DNA from: Yersinia mollaretii ATCC 43969
Lineage (GTDB): Bacteria; Pseudomonadota; Gammaproteobacteria; Enterobacterales; Enterobacteriaceae
Assembly (NCBI RefSeq): GCF_013282725.1
Contig: NZ_CP054043.1
Span: forward strand, 2,790,001 to 2,854,000
DNA length: 64,000 nucleotides
Direction of reading: 5' to 3'
Each line of letters starts with the position of its first letter. The stretch's first letter is position 1. Below, in pieces: positions 9,002 to 18,787 of this stretch. A model generated the notes under the pieces. It was not told the DNA's origin. It saw nothing but the letters and a program-made list of their open reading frames with translations, and searched no databases. Made by a program: the position numbers and the translations under genes.

Positions 9002-9550
9002 ATGGTGGATCAAAATCCAGCAGCAGTCATCGAGTGGGTTGATATAGTTGATGAGCAAAATGACGTTATTGCTCAATCCAGCCGTCAACAAATGAGAGCT
9101 CAACGACTACGCCACCGTGCGACCTATATTGTGGTGCATGATGGAATGGGCAAAATTCTGGTACAACGCCGTACTGAGAGCAAAGATTTCTATCCCGGCA
9201 AGCTGGATGCAACTGCCGGTGGTGTGGTGCAAAGTGGCGAAAACTACCTTGAATCTGCCCGGCGCGAAGCGGAAGAGGAGCTGGGTATTGCGGGTGTTCC
9301 CTTTGCTGAACATGGCCTGTTCTATTTTGAGGAGGAGTGCTGCCGTGTGTGGGGCGGATTATTCAGTTGTGTCTCTCATGGCCCGTTTGCCTTGCAGGCT
9401 GAGGAGATCGACGAGGTATGCTGGATGGTGCCGGAAGAGATCACCGCGCGTTGCGATGAGTTTACCCCAGACTCGCTGAAAGCCCTGTCACTGTGGCTGA
9501 CCCGTAACAACGAACAAGATTACGGCAAAATTACGCCGCGCGAAGATTGA
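9002..9550 (+). CDS. yfcD: Nudix hydrolase YfcD
   Basis: A 182 aa Nudix protein of the isopentenyl-diphosphate-isomerase-like subgroup. The Nudix box starts at [12 protein letters not shown] and continues [12 protein letters not shown], matching GX5EX7REUXEEXGU. E. coli YfcD is nearly collinear, but its substrate is not established. SD TTAGAGG lies just before the ATG at 9002. It is convergent with ybhA across a shared hairpin. Confidence 0.93.
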   Translation: MVDQNPAAVIEWVDIVDEQNDVIAQSSRQQMRAQRLRHRATYIVVHDGMGKILVQRRTESKDFYPGKLDATAGGVVQSGENYLESARREAEEELGIAGVPFAEHGLFYFEEECCRVWGGLFSCVSHGPFALQAEEIDEVCWMVPEEITARCDEFTPDSLKALSLWLTRNNEQDYGKITPRED

Positions 9551-9565
9551 TTTTAAATTGAAATA

Positions 9566-9591
9566 CCCTCCCGGCCGACTGGCTGGGAGGG
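9566..9591. terminator. GC-rich hairpin between convergent yfcD and ybhA
   Basis: CCCTCCC pairs with GGGAGGG, with GGCC/GGCT in the loop. Read on the minus strand the stem is followed by TATTTCAATTT, so it best fits the end of ybhA, but it can also serve yfcD. Confidence 0.6.
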
Positions 9592-9632
9592 TGAATGGAC
9601 TGCTCTGTGGCGCGATCCATTCAACTCAATTA

Positions 9633-10454
9633 TCAGGCCAGAACATGCTGGCGAATGACGGCGGCGATACCCGGCTGTTCATTGTCGGCAATAACTAAAT
9701 CAGCCCGTTGCTTGATGGCATCAGCGCTGTTCCCCATTGCTACACCCAGACCGGCGCTCTCCAGCATACTCAAGTCGTTAAAGTTGTCGCCGAAAGCCAC
9801 CACCTCACTCATGCTCATGCCCTGAGACTCAACCCATTGCTGCAAGCGCATACCTTTACTGTTGCCCGCTTGCGCGATATCCACTTGATCATGCCATGAC
9901 CATTCACAGGCCAGCCCCATCTCATCTTCAACCATGGTAGCAAAGGCTTTCAACTGCTCAGTATCGGCGTGAGAAGTGGCGAACTTCCAGATGGCGGTGG
10001 CGCTGTGGGCAGCATCTAATAAGCTATCGACATGGAGCAGTGTCGGGCGCTGGGCAGCAGGTAATGACTCGGCCCAACTTAGCGAACGGGTGACGTGCCC
10101 GCTGGTTTGCTGATAGAGCATGGCATCATCGACATACATCAGCCCGTGGATGTGGGTTTGCTCTAGCAACTGCAATACCTGAACCGCTTGTTTAGGCTGC
10201 AATGGATTTGAATCCAGCACTTTTTTACCATGGTAATCATAAATATAGGTGCCGTTACAGCAAATAGCGGGGGTATCTAGCTCTAGCGCCTGATAAAACG
10301 GATGAATCGCCACATGATGACGGCCCGTTACCACCACCACTTTAACGCCTTCAGCACGTGCCTGTGCCAGTACGGATAAGGATTCAGGCAAAATACGTTT
10401 TTTGTGATCCAGTAGCGTTCCATCCAGATCCAGTGCAATTATGCGATAGGTCAT
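9633..10454 (-). CDS. ybhA: Cof-type HAD phosphatase YbhA (pyridoxal phosphate phosphatase)
   Basis: A 273 aa HAD-superfamily class IIB hydrolase. Motif I is DLDGTLLD (residues 9-16), motif II VVTGRH, and motifs III/IV are NSKG and VAFGDNFNDLSML. The long match to E. coli YbhA (HHVAIHPFYQALELDTPAICC, interrupted here) supports the name; the E. coli enzyme acts on pyridoxal phosphate and other sugar phosphates. It is divergent from pgl, as in E. coli. Confidence 0.93.
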   Translation of the reverse strand: MTYRIIALDLDGTLLDHKKRILPESLSVLAQARAEGVKVVVVTGRHHVAIHPFYQALELDTPAICCNGTYIYDYHGKKVLDSNPLQPKQAVQVLQLLEQTHIHGLMYVDDAMLYQQTSGHVTRSLSWAESLPAAQRPTLLHVDSLLDAAHSATAIWKFATSHADTEQLKAFATMVEDEMGLACEWSWHDQVDIAQAGNSKGMRLQQWVESQGMSMSEVVAFGDNFNDLSMLESAGLGVAMGNSADAIKQRADLVIADNEQPGIAAVIRQHVLA

Positions 10455-10724
10455 AGCAGTCCCAGACTCATTTAAGGGGCGAGTGAAATAGTATGTTTCG
10501 ATATGATTTTCTGATAGTACACCGGATAAGCGACTGATTAAACCCGACTCTATATCAGCTAAGAATCAGCGGGGTAAGTTTGAGCGACACAACGCCAGAC
10601 TGTTGTTATGCCCACCCAGTCAGGTAAGCTAGGCTAAAATAGTGTGTTAATCATTGATATTTGGCTAAACAGGTTACCCAATGGGTTCGACTCAGCGCCC
10701 AACAGGCTCGACTAAGGAGTAGAG

Positions 10725-11720
10725 ATGAAGCAAGTGGTTTACGTGGCAAGCCCAGACAGTCAACAGATCCATGTCTGGCAATTAGATTCCGCCGGTGCAT
10801 TAACTCTGCTGCAAACAGTGGACGTGCCGGGCCAAGTGCAACCGATGGCAATCAACCCGAATCAGCGCCATCTGTATGTTGGGGTGCGCCCTGACTTTGG
10901 TATTGTCAGCTACAACATTGCCGACGATGGCACCTTAACTGCCGCTGGTGTGGCACCCCTCCCTGGTAGCCCGACCCATATTGGCACCGATTTACAGGGG
11001 CGCTTCCTGTTCTCTGCTTCCTACAGCTTCAACTGTGTCAGCATCAGTCCTATTGATGAGCATGGCGTGGTTCAGGCACCTATTCAGCAGTTGGATGATT
11101 TACCCGCACCACACTCAGCGAATATTGACCCAACCAATCAAATCCTGCTGGTCCCTTGCCTGAAAGAGGATAAAGTGCGGCTGTTTGATTTGAGCGCAGA
11201 GGGCAAGTTAACGCCACACGCACAGGCGGATATCCCAGTTGCTGCTGGCGCGGGGCCGCGCCATATGGCCTTCCATCCGAATCAGCACGTCGCCTATTGT
11301 GTGAATGAACTCAATAGCTCCGTGGATGTGTACCAAATCAGCGATAATGGGCAGGAGTACCAGCTCATTCAGACACTGGATGCCATGCCGTCTGACTTTA
11401 CTGGCACCCGCTGGGCCGCTGATATTCATATCACGCCAAACGGCCGCCATCTGTATATCAGTGACCGAACTGCCAGCTTGCTGGGTATTTTCAGCGTCTC
11501 TGAAGATGGCCGTAAAATTTCACTGGTCGGGCATCACCTGACGGAAGCACAGCCGCGCGGTTTCAATATTGACCATAGCGGCCATTTCCTGATTGCTTCC
11601 GGTCAGAAATCGGATCATATCGAAGTGTATCGTATCGATCAGAGCAGCGGTGAGCTGACAACACTGAGCCGTTATGCGGTGGGTAAAGGCCCAATGTGGG
11701 TGAGTATCTTGGCGCAATAG
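10725..11720 (+). CDS. pgl: 6-phosphogluconolactonase Pgl
   Basis: Second enzyme of the pentose phosphate pathway, hydrolysing 6-phosphogluconolactone. The 331 aa seven-bladed beta-propeller has the same length as E. coli Pgl (formerly YbhE). Repeating blade motifs of the type P(N/S)[10 protein letters not shown] recur along the protein ([39 protein letters not shown]), and it ends [16 protein letters not shown] precedes the ATG. It stands alone between ybhA and a palindromic element. Confidence 0.95.
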   Translation: MKQVVYVASPDSQQIHVWQLDSAGALTLLQTVDVPGQVQPMAINPNQRHLYVGVRPDFGIVSYNIADDGTLTAAGVAPLPGSPTHIGTDLQGRFLFSASYSFNCVSISPIDEHGVVQAPIQQLDDLPAPHSANIDPTNQILLVPCLKEDKVRLFDLSAEGKLTPHAQADIPVAAGAGPRHMAFHPNQHVAYCVNELNSSVDVYQISDNGQEYQLIQTLDAMPSDFTGTRWAADIHITPNGRHLYISDRTASLLGIFSVSEDGRKISLVGHHLTEAQPRGFNIDHSGHFLIASGQKSDHIEVYRIDQSSGELTTLSRYAVGKGPMWVSILAQ

Positions 11721-11740
11721 GGCTATTTTACTTGCCACGT

Positions 11741-11966
11741 TGAACTGCCCGAAAGGGCCGTTCAAGATGATGACAAACCCTCGATGACTCGATCTGACAC
11801 GGTGAGGACAGGCGGAAGAGTAAAGCGTCCGCGCCAGGGATGGCGCGGCTCGAGCCTTCAGGGATGCTTATTTTTACAAAGGGAAGACGGCGTCTTTACG
11901 ATCCGCCTGTTCTCTCCGCCGCTGGCACTTTGTCTCTCACTTTAACGGCCTGAAAGGGCCGTTTTC
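11741..11966. repeat. Large imperfect palindrome between pgl and bioA
   Basis: Two arms are inverted copies of each other. The left (about 11741-11828) contains GGGCCGTTC, GATGACAAA, GACAGGCGGA and GTAAAG. The right (about 11888-11966) contains the reverse complements AACGGCC, TTTGTCTCTC, TCCGCCTGTTC and CTTTAC. Each arm end is itself a hairpin (GCCC-GAAA-GGGC; AACGGCC-TGAAA-GGGCCGTT). The centre has CGCGCCA-GGGA-TGGCGCG at 11830-11847. The architecture resembles the dispersed ERIC/YPAL-type repeats of yersiniae, but I cannot assign a family. It may also act as a bidirectional terminator. Confidence 0.7.
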
Positions 11967-11997
11967 ATCTATTATTATTGGCTTAGCACGTATTGGC

Positions 11998-13281
11998 TCA
12001 GCACGAATGACTACTCTCCACCGCACTTGCCACGGCATCCGTGAGTCGGGTCAAGGCCTCTGGCGAGATAATATAAGGCGGCATCAGGTAAATAAGTTTA
12101 CCAAAGGGCCGAATCCACACCCCGTGTTCGACAAATCCCCGTTGCAGCCGGGCGACATTAACTGGCTCTTTCATCTCCACCACGCCAATTGCCCCCAGCA
12201 CCCTCACATCCTCCACGGCGTGATGCTCTGCCAGCGGCAGTAATGCTTCCCTCAATTGACTCTCTATAGCGCTAACCTGCTGCTGCCAATGATTCTCCGC
12301 CAACAGATTCAGACTGGCGGAAGCCACCGCGCAAGCCAAAGGATTCGCCATAAAGGTTGGCCCATGCATAAAGCACCCGGCATCACCATTACTGATGGTT
12401 TCAGCCACCTGACGGGTGGTCAGTGTGGCCGATAAGGTCAGATAACCACCGGTTAGCGCCTTACCCAAACAGAGAATATCGGGTGTGATCTGCGCGTGTT
12501 CACAGGCAAAAAGCTTACCGGTACGGCCAAAGCCAGTGGCAATTTCATCGGCAATCAACAAAATCTGATGCTGATCGCACAGCGCTCTCACCTCGCGCAG
12601 ATAAGCAGGATGATAAATACGCATCCCCCCCGCACCTTGCACTATCGGCTCCAGAATCACCGCCGCAATCTCGCTGGAGTGCTTGTCCATCATTGCGGCG
12701 AAATCCGTGATCTCCTCGGGGTTCCACTCTCCGTCGAAACGGCATTGTGGCGCGGTGACAAACAGATTCTCGGCTAAATAACCCTGATACAAACTGTGCA
12801 TGGAATTCTGCGGATCACAAACTGACATCGCGCCAAAAGTATCGCCGTGGTAGCCATGACGCAGGGTCAACAGCCGCTGACGGCGCTCCCCTTTGGCCTG
12901 CCAGTATTGCAAGGCCATCTTCAGTGCCACCTCGACCGCCACCGAACCCGAATCGGCTAAAAACACACACTCCAACGCCGAGGGGGTCATGGCGACCAAC
13001 TGCCTGCAAAGTTCTACGGCGGGAGGATGGGTAATGCCGCCAAACATCACGTGCGACATCTTGTCCAACTGCTGATGCGCGGCTTGATTCAGAGCTGGAT
13101 GATTATAGCCGTGAATGGCTGACCACCATGAGGACATGCCATCAATCAATCGCCGACCATCTGCCAGTTGTAGCTCAACTCCCTCGGCGGCAACCACCGG
13201 ATAACAGGGTAGGGGGTCGGTCATTGAGGTGTAGGGATGCCAGATATGGCGCTGATCAAAAGCTAGGTCAGAGGGTGTCAT
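11998..13281 (-). CDS. bioA: Adenosylmethionine-8-amino-7-oxononanoate aminotransferase BioA
   Basis: PLP enzyme converting KAPA to DAPA in biotin synthesis. The 427 aa product is class III aminotransferase-like: the N terminus has [14 protein letters not shown], the PLP aspartate lies in [15 protein letters not shown], and the Schiff-base lysine in [11 protein letters not shown]. It is transcribed away from bioBFCD from a shared operator region of 99 bp, as in E. coli. Confidence 0.97.
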   Translation of the reverse strand: MTPSDLAFDQRHIWHPYTSMTDPLPCYPVVAAEGVELQLADGRRLIDGMSSWWSAIHGYNHPALNQAAHQQLDKMSHVMFGGITHPPAVELCRQLVAMTPSALECVFLADSGSVAVEVALKMALQYWQAKGERRQRLLTLRHGYHGDTFGAMSVCDPQNSMHSLYQGYLAENLFVTAPQCRFDGEWNPEEITDFAAMMDKHSSEIAAVILEPIVQGAGGMRIYHPAYLREVRALCDQHQILLIADEIATGFGRTGKLFACEHAQITPDILCLGKALTGGYLTLSATLTTRQVAETISNGDAGCFMHGPTFMANPLACAVASASLNLLAENHWQQQVSAIESQLREALLPLAEHHAVEDVRVLGAIGVVEMKEPVNVARLQRGFVEHGVWIRPFGKLIYLMPPYIISPEALTRLTDAVASAVESSHSC

Positions 13282-13290
13282 GGGAGTTTG

Positions 13291-13324
13291 TTGTAAACCA
13301 ATTTGTCACAAGAATGGTTGACAG
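13291..13324. promoter_or_regulatory. BirA operator between bioA and bioB
   Basis: TTGTAAACC (13291-13299) and GGTTGACAG (13316-13324) are separated by 16 bp. They match the two halves of the E. coli bio operator TTGTAAACC-N16-GGTTTACAA, with two changes in the right half. BirA with bound biotinyl-AMP is expected to repress both divergent units from here. Confidence 0.85.
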
Positions 13325-13380
13325 TATATCGAGTTTATTTACACTGACGACACTTTTTTCTCTTCTTTGGAGAAGCCGTA

Positions 13381-14433
13381 ATGGCAAATTATACTCGCTG
13401 GACAGTCGGGCAAGCCCAAGCCCTGTTTGAAAAACCGCTGCTGGATTTACTGTTTGAAGCTCAGCAGATTCATCGTCAACACTTTGATCCCCGCCAAGTC
13501 CAAGTCAGTACCTTGCTCTCGATTAAAACCGGTGCCTGCCCTGAAGATTGCAAATATTGCCCGCAAAGCTCGCGCTACAAAACCGGGCTTGAGAGCGAAC
13601 GCCTGATGCAAGTCGAGCAAGTATTAGAGTCGGCTAAAAAAGCCAAAGCGGCTGGCTCCACCCGCTTCTGTATGGGGGCGGCGTGGAAAAATCCCCATGA
13701 GCGCGACATGCCCTATCTGGAACAGATGGTCGAAGGCGTCAAGGCGATGGGGATGGAAACCTGCATGACGCTCGGCACGCTGGATAAGCAGCAAGCTCAT
13801 CGTCTGGCAGACGCAGGGCTGGATTACTACAACCACAATCTGGATACCTCGCCGGAATTCTACGGCAGCATTATCACCACCCGCAGCTACCAAGAGCGGC
13901 TGGATACTCTCAGCGAAGTGCGCGATGCCGGTATCAAAGTCTGTTCTGGCGGCATCGTCGGGCTAGGAGAAACCGTCCGTGACCGCGCCGGGCTGCTGGT
14001 ACAACTGGCGAATCTGCCCAAACCGCCAGAAAGTGTGCCAATCAATATGCTGGTCAAAGTGAAGGGCACCCCGCTGGAAAATAACGACGATGTCGACGCC
14101 TTTGAGTTTATCCGCACTATTGCAGTGGCCCGCATCATGATGCCCAGCTCTTACGTGCGACTCTCCGCGGGTCGCGAGCAGATGAACGAACAAACTCAGG
14201 CGATGTGCTTTATGGCGGGGGCTAACTCCATTTTCTACGGCTGCAAATTGCTCACCACCCCCAATCCCGAAGAGGATAAAGATTTGCAACTGTTCCGCAA
14301 ATTAGGGCTGAACCCGCAACAGACCGCCACTGAACAAGGGGATCGCGAGCAGCAGCAACACTTGACCGAGCAGTTGTTGCACGGGGATTCTTCGCCCGAA
14401 GATCGCGTCCAATTTTATAACGCGGCGGTGTAA
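13381..14433 (+). CDS. bioB: Biotin synthase BioB
   Basis: Radical SAM enzyme inserting sulfur into dethiobiotin. In the 350 aa product the SAM cluster motif CPEDCKYC gives C53, C57 and C60, as in E. coli. Residues for the sacrificial 2Fe-2S cluster occur in the usual places (FCMGAAW, ETCMTLG and the GGIVGLGE region), and YVRLSAGR is conserved. SD TTTGGAGAAG precedes the ATG. It heads bioBFCD; its TAATG overlaps the bioF start. Confidence 0.97.
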   Translation: MANYTRWTVGQAQALFEKPLLDLLFEAQQIHRQHFDPRQVQVSTLLSIKTGACPEDCKYCPQSSRYKTGLESERLMQVEQVLESAKKAKAAGSTRFCMGAAWKNPHERDMPYLEQMVEGVKAMGMETCMTLGTLDKQQAHRLADAGLDYYNHNLDTSPEFYGSIITTRSYQERLDTLSEVRDAGIKVCSGGIVGLGETVRDRAGLLVQLANLPKPPESVPINMLVKVKGTPLENNDDVDAFEFIRTIAVARIMMPSSYVRLSAGREQMNEQTQAMCFMAGANSIFYGCKLLTTPNPEEDKDLQLFRKLGLNPQQTATEQGDREQQQHLTEQLLHGDSSPEDRVQFYNAAV

Positions 14434-15584
14434 TGAGCTGGCAAAGCAAGATAGAAAGCGGGCTGCAACAGCGGCGCGATGCAGCGGCCTACCGCACTCG
14501 TCAGGTCAATGAGGGGGCCAACGGGCGCGGGTTACAGGCCGATGGGCGGCACTATCTCAACTTCGCCAGTAATGACTATCTGGGATTAAGCCAAGATGCC
14601 GCCGTGATAGCGGCTTGGCAACAGGGCGCGCAGCGCTACGGTGTTGGCAGTGGCGGCTCCGGGCATGTGACCGGTTACAGCCAGCCCCATGCCCAATTGG
14701 AGCAGCAACTGGCCGATTGGCTTGGCTACCCGCGAGCACTGCTGTTTATCTCCGGCTATGCGGCGAATCAGGCGGTGCTGGCGGCGTTAATGGGCGCGGA
14801 TGACCGCATACTGGCCGATAAACTCAGCCATGCCTCTTTATTGGAGGCGGCGGCACACTCGCCAGCGCAATTGCGGCGCTTTGCGCATAATCAGCCGGAT
14901 TCGCTGCAAAAGTTGCTGGGCAGGCCCTGTTCCGGCCAAACCTTGGTGGTCACCGAAGGCGTTTTTAGCATGGACGGTGACTGCGCACCGCTGGCTGCTT
15001 TACAGCAACACACCACGGCGGCAGGGGGCTGGTTGATGGTGGATGATGCACACGGCATTGGTGTGCAGGGTGAAGGAGGGCGCGGTAGCTGCGCGTTACA
15101 AGGAGTAAAACCTGAGCTGCTGGTGGTGACCTTCGGCAAGGCATTTGGCCTCAGTGGCGCGGCGGTGCTATGTCAAGATCCAGTGGCTGAATACCTGCTG
15201 CAATATGCTCGCCACCTGATTTACAGCACGGCGATGCCGCCTGCACAGGCCATTGCGCTGCAAACCGCACTGTTACGCATTCAGCAAGCGGATGATCTAC
15301 GTCAACAGCTTCAGCAACGTATCGCGCAATTTCGTCGTGGTGCGGCGGATTTACCCTTGTCATTAGGGGGATCAGAAACTGCCATCCAGCCGCTGCTAGT
15401 GGGGGATAACGCGCAAACTCTGGCACTGGCAGAGCAACTGCGTGCGGCGGGGTTATGGGTGACAGCAATCCGCCCCCCGACTGTCCCACCGGGCGGAGCC
15501 AGATTACGCATTACCCTCAGCGCCGCGCATCAGCCGGAGGATATCGATAGATTACTGGAGGGGCTGTATGGCGCTTGTCACTGA
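14433..15584 (+). CDS. bioF: 8-amino-7-oxononanoate synthase BioF
   Basis: PLP-dependent condensation of pimeloyl-ACP with alanine to give KAPA. 383 aa. Visible motifs: [38 protein letters not shown] and the PLP lysine in [13 protein letters not shown]. It begins in the stop of bioB (1 base overlap) and runs 17 bases into bioC, so the operon is tightly coupled. Confidence 0.97.
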   Translation: MSWQSKIESGLQQRRDAAAYRTRQVNEGANGRGLQADGRHYLNFASNDYLGLSQDAAVIAAWQQGAQRYGVGSGGSGHVTGYSQPHAQLEQQLADWLGYPRALLFISGYAANQAVLAALMGADDRILADKLSHASLLEAAAHSPAQLRRFAHNQPDSLQKLLGRPCSGQTLVVTEGVFSMDGDCAPLAALQQHTTAAGGWLMVDDAHGIGVQGEGGRGSCALQGVKPELLVVTFGKAFGLSGAAVLCQDPVAEYLLQYARHLIYSTAMPPAQAIALQTALLRIQQADDLRQQLQQRIAQFRRGAADLPLSLGGSETAIQPLLVGDNAQTLALAEQLRAAGLWVTAIRPPTVPPGGARLRITLSAAHQPEDIDRLLEGLYGACH

Positions 15585-16350
15585 ACCTATGCCGCCAGTA
15601 TCAGTGGATAAATCCGCGATTGCGGCGGCTTTTAGCCGGGCAGCGGGCAGCTACGATACGGCGGCAGATTTACAGCGAAAAACCGGGGAGACGTTGCTGG
15701 CGCTGGGTCATCAGCATCCCGGCGTTTCAGTGCTGGATGCGGGCTGTGGCACCGGGTATTTCAGTCGCCGCTGGCGGGAGCTGGGCAAGCAAGTCACTGC
15801 GCTAGATCTTGCGGTGGGTATGCTGGACTACGCGCGCCAACAGCAGGCCGCTGATGACTATTTGCTGGCAGACATCGAACAGATTCCGCTGTCAGATCAC
15901 TCAGTTGATATCTGCTTTAGCAATCTGGCGGTGCAGTGGTGCGCGGATTTACCTGCGGCCTTAGCCGAGCTGTATCGCGTGACGCGCCGTGGCGGCCTTA
16001 TCCTTTTCTCCACGTTGGCAGAAGGCTCGCTTGATGAGCTGGGGCAGGCGTGGCAGCAAGTTGATGGCAAGCGCCATGTCAATGATTTCCTGCCTTTTCA
16101 GCAGATTAGCAGCGCCTGTCAGGGCTATCGCCACCAACTGACACCGCAGCACTATCAGCAACAATTTCCCGATGTGATAGCCCTTATGCGCTCGCTACAG
16201 GGCATTGGTGCCACGCATTTACATCGGGGCCGTCAGGCTGGCTTGGGGGGGCGTCAACGTCTGCTGGGGCTGCAACGCGCTTATAACCGGCAAGCGGGTC
16301 ACTACCCGCTGAGTTACCACTTAGTTTATGGGGTTATTTATCGTGATTAA
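15568..16350 (+). CDS. bioC: Malonyl-ACP O-methyltransferase BioC
   Basis: Methylates malonyl-ACP so that fatty acid synthesis can build the pimeloyl chain. The 260 aa class I SAM methyltransferase has motif [16 protein letters not shown] near residue 51 and the BioC-specific stretches FSNLAVQWC and [13 protein letters not shown]. The C terminus [15 protein letters not shown] is family-typical. Its start lies inside bioF and its end overlaps bioD. Confidence 0.95.
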   Translation: MALVTEPMPPVSVDKSAIAAAFSRAAGSYDTAADLQRKTGETLLALGHQHPGVSVLDAGCGTGYFSRRWRELGKQVTALDLAVGMLDYARQQQAADDYLLADIEQIPLSDHSVDICFSNLAVQWCADLPAALAELYRVTRRGGLILFSTLAEGSLDELGQAWQQVDGKRHVNDFLPFQQISSACQGYRHQLTPQHYQQQFPDVIALMRSLQGIGATHLHRGRQAGLGGRQRLLGLQRAYNRQAGHYPLSYHLVYGVIYRD

Positions 16351-17044
16351 CCGTTGGTTTATCACTGGCACGGATACCGATGTCGGTAAAACCGTCGCCA
16401 GTTGTGCATTATTACAAGCCGCCGCTCATCTGGGCTATCGGACTGCGGGTTATAAGCCCGTCGCCTCTGGCAGCCAGATGACGGCCGATGGCCTGCGCAA
16501 CAGTGATGCTTTGGCGCTACAGGCCAACAGCAGTGAGGCGCTCGATTATGCCCAAGTAAATCCGCTGACACTGCTGGAAGCGACCTCGCCACATATTGCT
16601 AGCGAAAGTGAAGGCCGCGAGATCCATTTATCGGCCCTATCACAAGGCTTGCGGCAGCTTGAGCAATCCGCTGACTGGATACTGGTCGAAGGGGCTGGCG
16701 GCTGGTTTACCCCACTCTCCCCGCAAGCGACTTTTGCTGATTGGGTAGAGCAGGAACAGTTGCCAGTCATTCTGGTGGTGGGGGTCAAGTTGGGGTGCAT
16801 CAATCATGCATTATTGACCGCGCTGGCGATTCGACACGCGGGATTGACACTGGCTGGTTGGGTGGCAAATGAAGTCATTCCAACCGGGGGGCGGCAAGCG
16901 GAGTATCTGGCGACATTGACGCGGATGATTGATGCACCGCTATTGGGGGTTATTCCTCATCTGACTGATCTCACTCAGCATCCCGCCACTGAACGCCGTG
17001 ATCTTGGCGGCTATCTGGATCTACGGCGGCTGTCGGGCGAATAG
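16343..17044 (+). CDS. bioD: Dethiobiotin synthetase BioD
   Basis: ATP-dependent carboxylation and ring closure of DAPA to dethiobiotin. The P-loop GTDTDVGKT is at residues 7-15, followed by YKPVASGS, VEGAGGWFTPL and GVKLGCINHALLT. I prefer GTG 16343 (reading [13 protein letters not shown], 233 aa) to ATG 16328, because GGGG at 16330-16333 is a possible ribosome binding site and the length fits the family. It overlaps bioC by 8 bases. Confidence 0.94.
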   Translation: MINRWFITGTDTDVGKTVASCALLQAAAHLGYRTAGYKPVASGSQMTADGLRNSDALALQANSSEALDYAQVNPLTLLEATSPHIASESEGREIHLSALSQGLRQLEQSADWILVEGAGGWFTPLSPQATFADWVEQEQLPVILVVGVKLGCINHALLTALAIRHAGLTLAGWVANEVIPTGGRQAEYLATLTRMIDAPLLGVIPHLTDLTQHPATERRDLGGYLDLRRLSGE

Positions 17045-17052
17045 AAAATCGA

Positions 17053-17081
17053 GGGCCAATCGGTATGATTAGCCCTTTTAT
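17053..17081 (+). terminator. Intrinsic terminator after bioBFCD
   Basis: GGGCCAATC/GATTAGCCC forms a 9 bp stem with one mismatch and a GGTAT loop, followed by TTTTATCT. It closes the biotin operon. Confidence 0.8.
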
Positions 17082-17114
17082 CTCTTGGCGGAGGCCCGCG
17101 ATACCTAAGCCACA

Positions 17115-17825
17115 TCAACTGGCTAAATGCTCAATAATCATATCTTCATCCAATTGATCCAGTGTCCCTTGTGCCACGTTTCTGCCGCCCGCCATCAGGC
17201 AAAATCGATCGGCAACATGCTGAATTAGCGGCAAACGATGCTCCACCAATAACACCGTCAAACCCAAGCTACGACTAAGTTGATGCAGGATATTGCCGAT
17301 ATCCTCACTCAACGGGGGTAAGGTGCCGTTCCCCGGTTCGTCGAGAATCAGCAACTCCGGCTCTGCCACCAGCGCTCTGGCGATGGCTAACTGCTGCTGT
17401 TGATTGCGACTTAGCTCGCCCCCACGCTGGCTGCGTTTATCATGTAGTTGGGGGAACAAATCAAAAATCCAACCGGGAATGGGGTGCGACTTATGACGGC
17501 CCGCCAACACGGCGATCAGCATGTTCTCTTCGACACTCAGTTGAGAGAAAATCTGCTGCCCTTGTGGGACATAGCCGATGCCCAGCGCGGTGCGTCCCTC
17601 GACGGGTTGCTGTAGCAAGTTTTGTGGCGGCTGGTGGTGGGGTTGCCAAGTCATGGTGCCACTTTTAATCGGCAAATGACCCATGATGCAATTAATTAGC
17701 GTGGTCTTCCCGACGCCGTTGCGCCCAATCAAACAGGTGCACTGGCCACGGGGAAGCTCCAGATTGATATCCCAAAGGATATGAGTCTGGCCATAGTATT
17801 GATTTACAGCGGTTAAACTCAGCAT
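17115..17825 (-). CDS. Orphan UrtE-like ABC ATPase with degenerate signature motif
   Basis: A 236 aa paralogue of the urea/branched-chain amino acid ATPase UrtE encoded at 52857. Walker A (GRNGVGKTT), Q-loop (YVPQGQQIF), Walker B (LLILDEP) and the switch His (VLLVEHR) are kept. The signature LSGGQ reads LSRNQ, and the DEPTEGIQP block reads DEPGNGTLPP. No permease or binding protein gene lies nearby. SD GAGGAG is 8 bases upstream, and the ATG shares its A with the TGA of a 34-codon frame (17825-17929), as if an upstream operon partner had been lost. It may be a decaying relic or a repurposed ATPase. Confidence 0.8.
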   Translation of the reverse strand: MLSLTAVNQYYGQTHILWDINLELPRGQCTCLIGRNGVGKTTLINCIMGHLPIKSGTMTWQPHHQPPQNLLQQPVEGRTALGIGYVPQGQQIFSQLSVEENMLIAVLAGRHKSHPIPGWIFDLFPQLHDKRSQRGGELSRNQQQQLAIARALVAEPELLILDEPGNGTLPPLSEDIGNILHQLSRSLGLTVLLVEHRLPLIQHVADRFCLMAGGRNVAQGTLDQLDEDMIIEHLAS

Positions 17826-18369
17826 CAGTGCTTCTCCTCAGTCGATCTCAGTAGTTCACAGGTGGCCCGGAGTTCTGTAACGGCTAGCGAAGGATTAACC
17901 AGCAAATTTGCATACTTGATAGCGGCAGATCAGCATAAAACACCACACTTATGCTGTGTGGTTGTGCATGTAAACTCTCTGTTTCACAGAGATATGAAGC
18001 AACTCTCGGGCCAAGTTACTGTGGGCAGCGGTAAAACTTGTATGTTAACGGGCTGTAAATGGTTTTAACGCGGGGGTTAGGCATGAAAATGCCAGTGCCA
18101 GCGGGGGAAAGAGTGGTGAATGATGGATTCCTTGCACTCAAGCGGTGCTCTGGTGGAGAAAATGGTGCAGAAAAACAGATCGGCGATAATGATTGGATCA
18201 GAGGGTAACAAGGTGAAAAATGTAGAATTAGCAAGTCGGGTAGTTAGTACGAATTGAAATATATGCTGAAATAAAAATGTAAAAAAAACACTAAAAAAGC
18301 TAATTAGTCCCTAATTCATCGCCAAGCTTTGCTTTTCGCCAACTCCCAGCCCCTATGGGGTTGAATGAG

Positions 18370-18392
18370 TTATCCACCATTCCTGTGGATAA
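18370..18392. promoter_or_regulatory. Inverted pair of DnaA-box-like sites upstream of uvrB
   Basis: TTATCCACC (18370-18378) and TGTGGATAA (18384-18392) face each other. The second is a perfect DnaA box on the minus strand; the first has one mismatch at its last base. A DnaA-binding site in the uvrB regulatory region is also described in E. coli. Confidence 0.6.
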
Positions 18393-18691
18393 CCTTGTGC
18401 ATTAGCCATAGAAAACTGATGGCAAGCGAGAGCCGGCGCGGCTTCTGACCCTGTTGTCCGGATTCTCTACTTTTAATAAATAACATTTATTTTCAGTAAG
18501 TTAATTAAAATCAAGTGTCGTCAATTATAATTGAGGTCAATGGATAATCCTTAATCAATTAACTATCACTAGTGTGTTTATGTTAATCGTTGGGGATAAA
18601 ATACCTTTACAGTGCAACGAGCCTCTGAGTGTCACTGTCACGAAGCAACGCCGCCGTGTTTAAAGAAATTCCTACACTTTGGTGCTTGAAG

Positions 18692-18709
18692 CTGGTTTTA
18701 TATCCAGTA
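18692..18709. promoter_or_regulatory. LexA (SOS) box of uvrB
   Basis: CTGGTTTTATATCCAGTA is nearly the E. coli uvrB SOS box. It has palindromic CTGG/CCAG ends separated by 8 bp and the trailing TA. It lies 79 bp before the uvrB ATG, where it would overlap the promoter. Confidence 0.8.
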
Positions 18710-18787
18710 TCATAGGGGTGGTAAAATTTTATGGGGCTTTCATAATTAGCCTCCTGATAGTGTGTTTCTCCGGCGGGTAGCAAATTC

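Larger units (their letters stand above)
17826..18787. other. 962 bp spacer between the urtE-like gene and uvrB
   Basis: The left 100 bp hold the 34-codon minus-strand frame coupled to the urtE-like start. Short hairpins lie near 17942-17960 (CCACAC/GTGTGG) and 17974-17990 (CTCTGT/ACAGAG). From about 18230 the DNA is AT-rich and contains the uvrB control region (DnaA boxes, LexA box). No complete gene is visible. Confidence 0.6.

Noticed and set aside
10661..10894. 77-codon frame overlapping the pgl start
   Set aside because: It is in a different frame over the conserved pgl N terminus and has no independent support.
16328..16343. Upstream ATG start for bioD
   Set aside because: No ribosome binding site precedes it and it would add residues not typical of BioD; GTG 16343 fits better.
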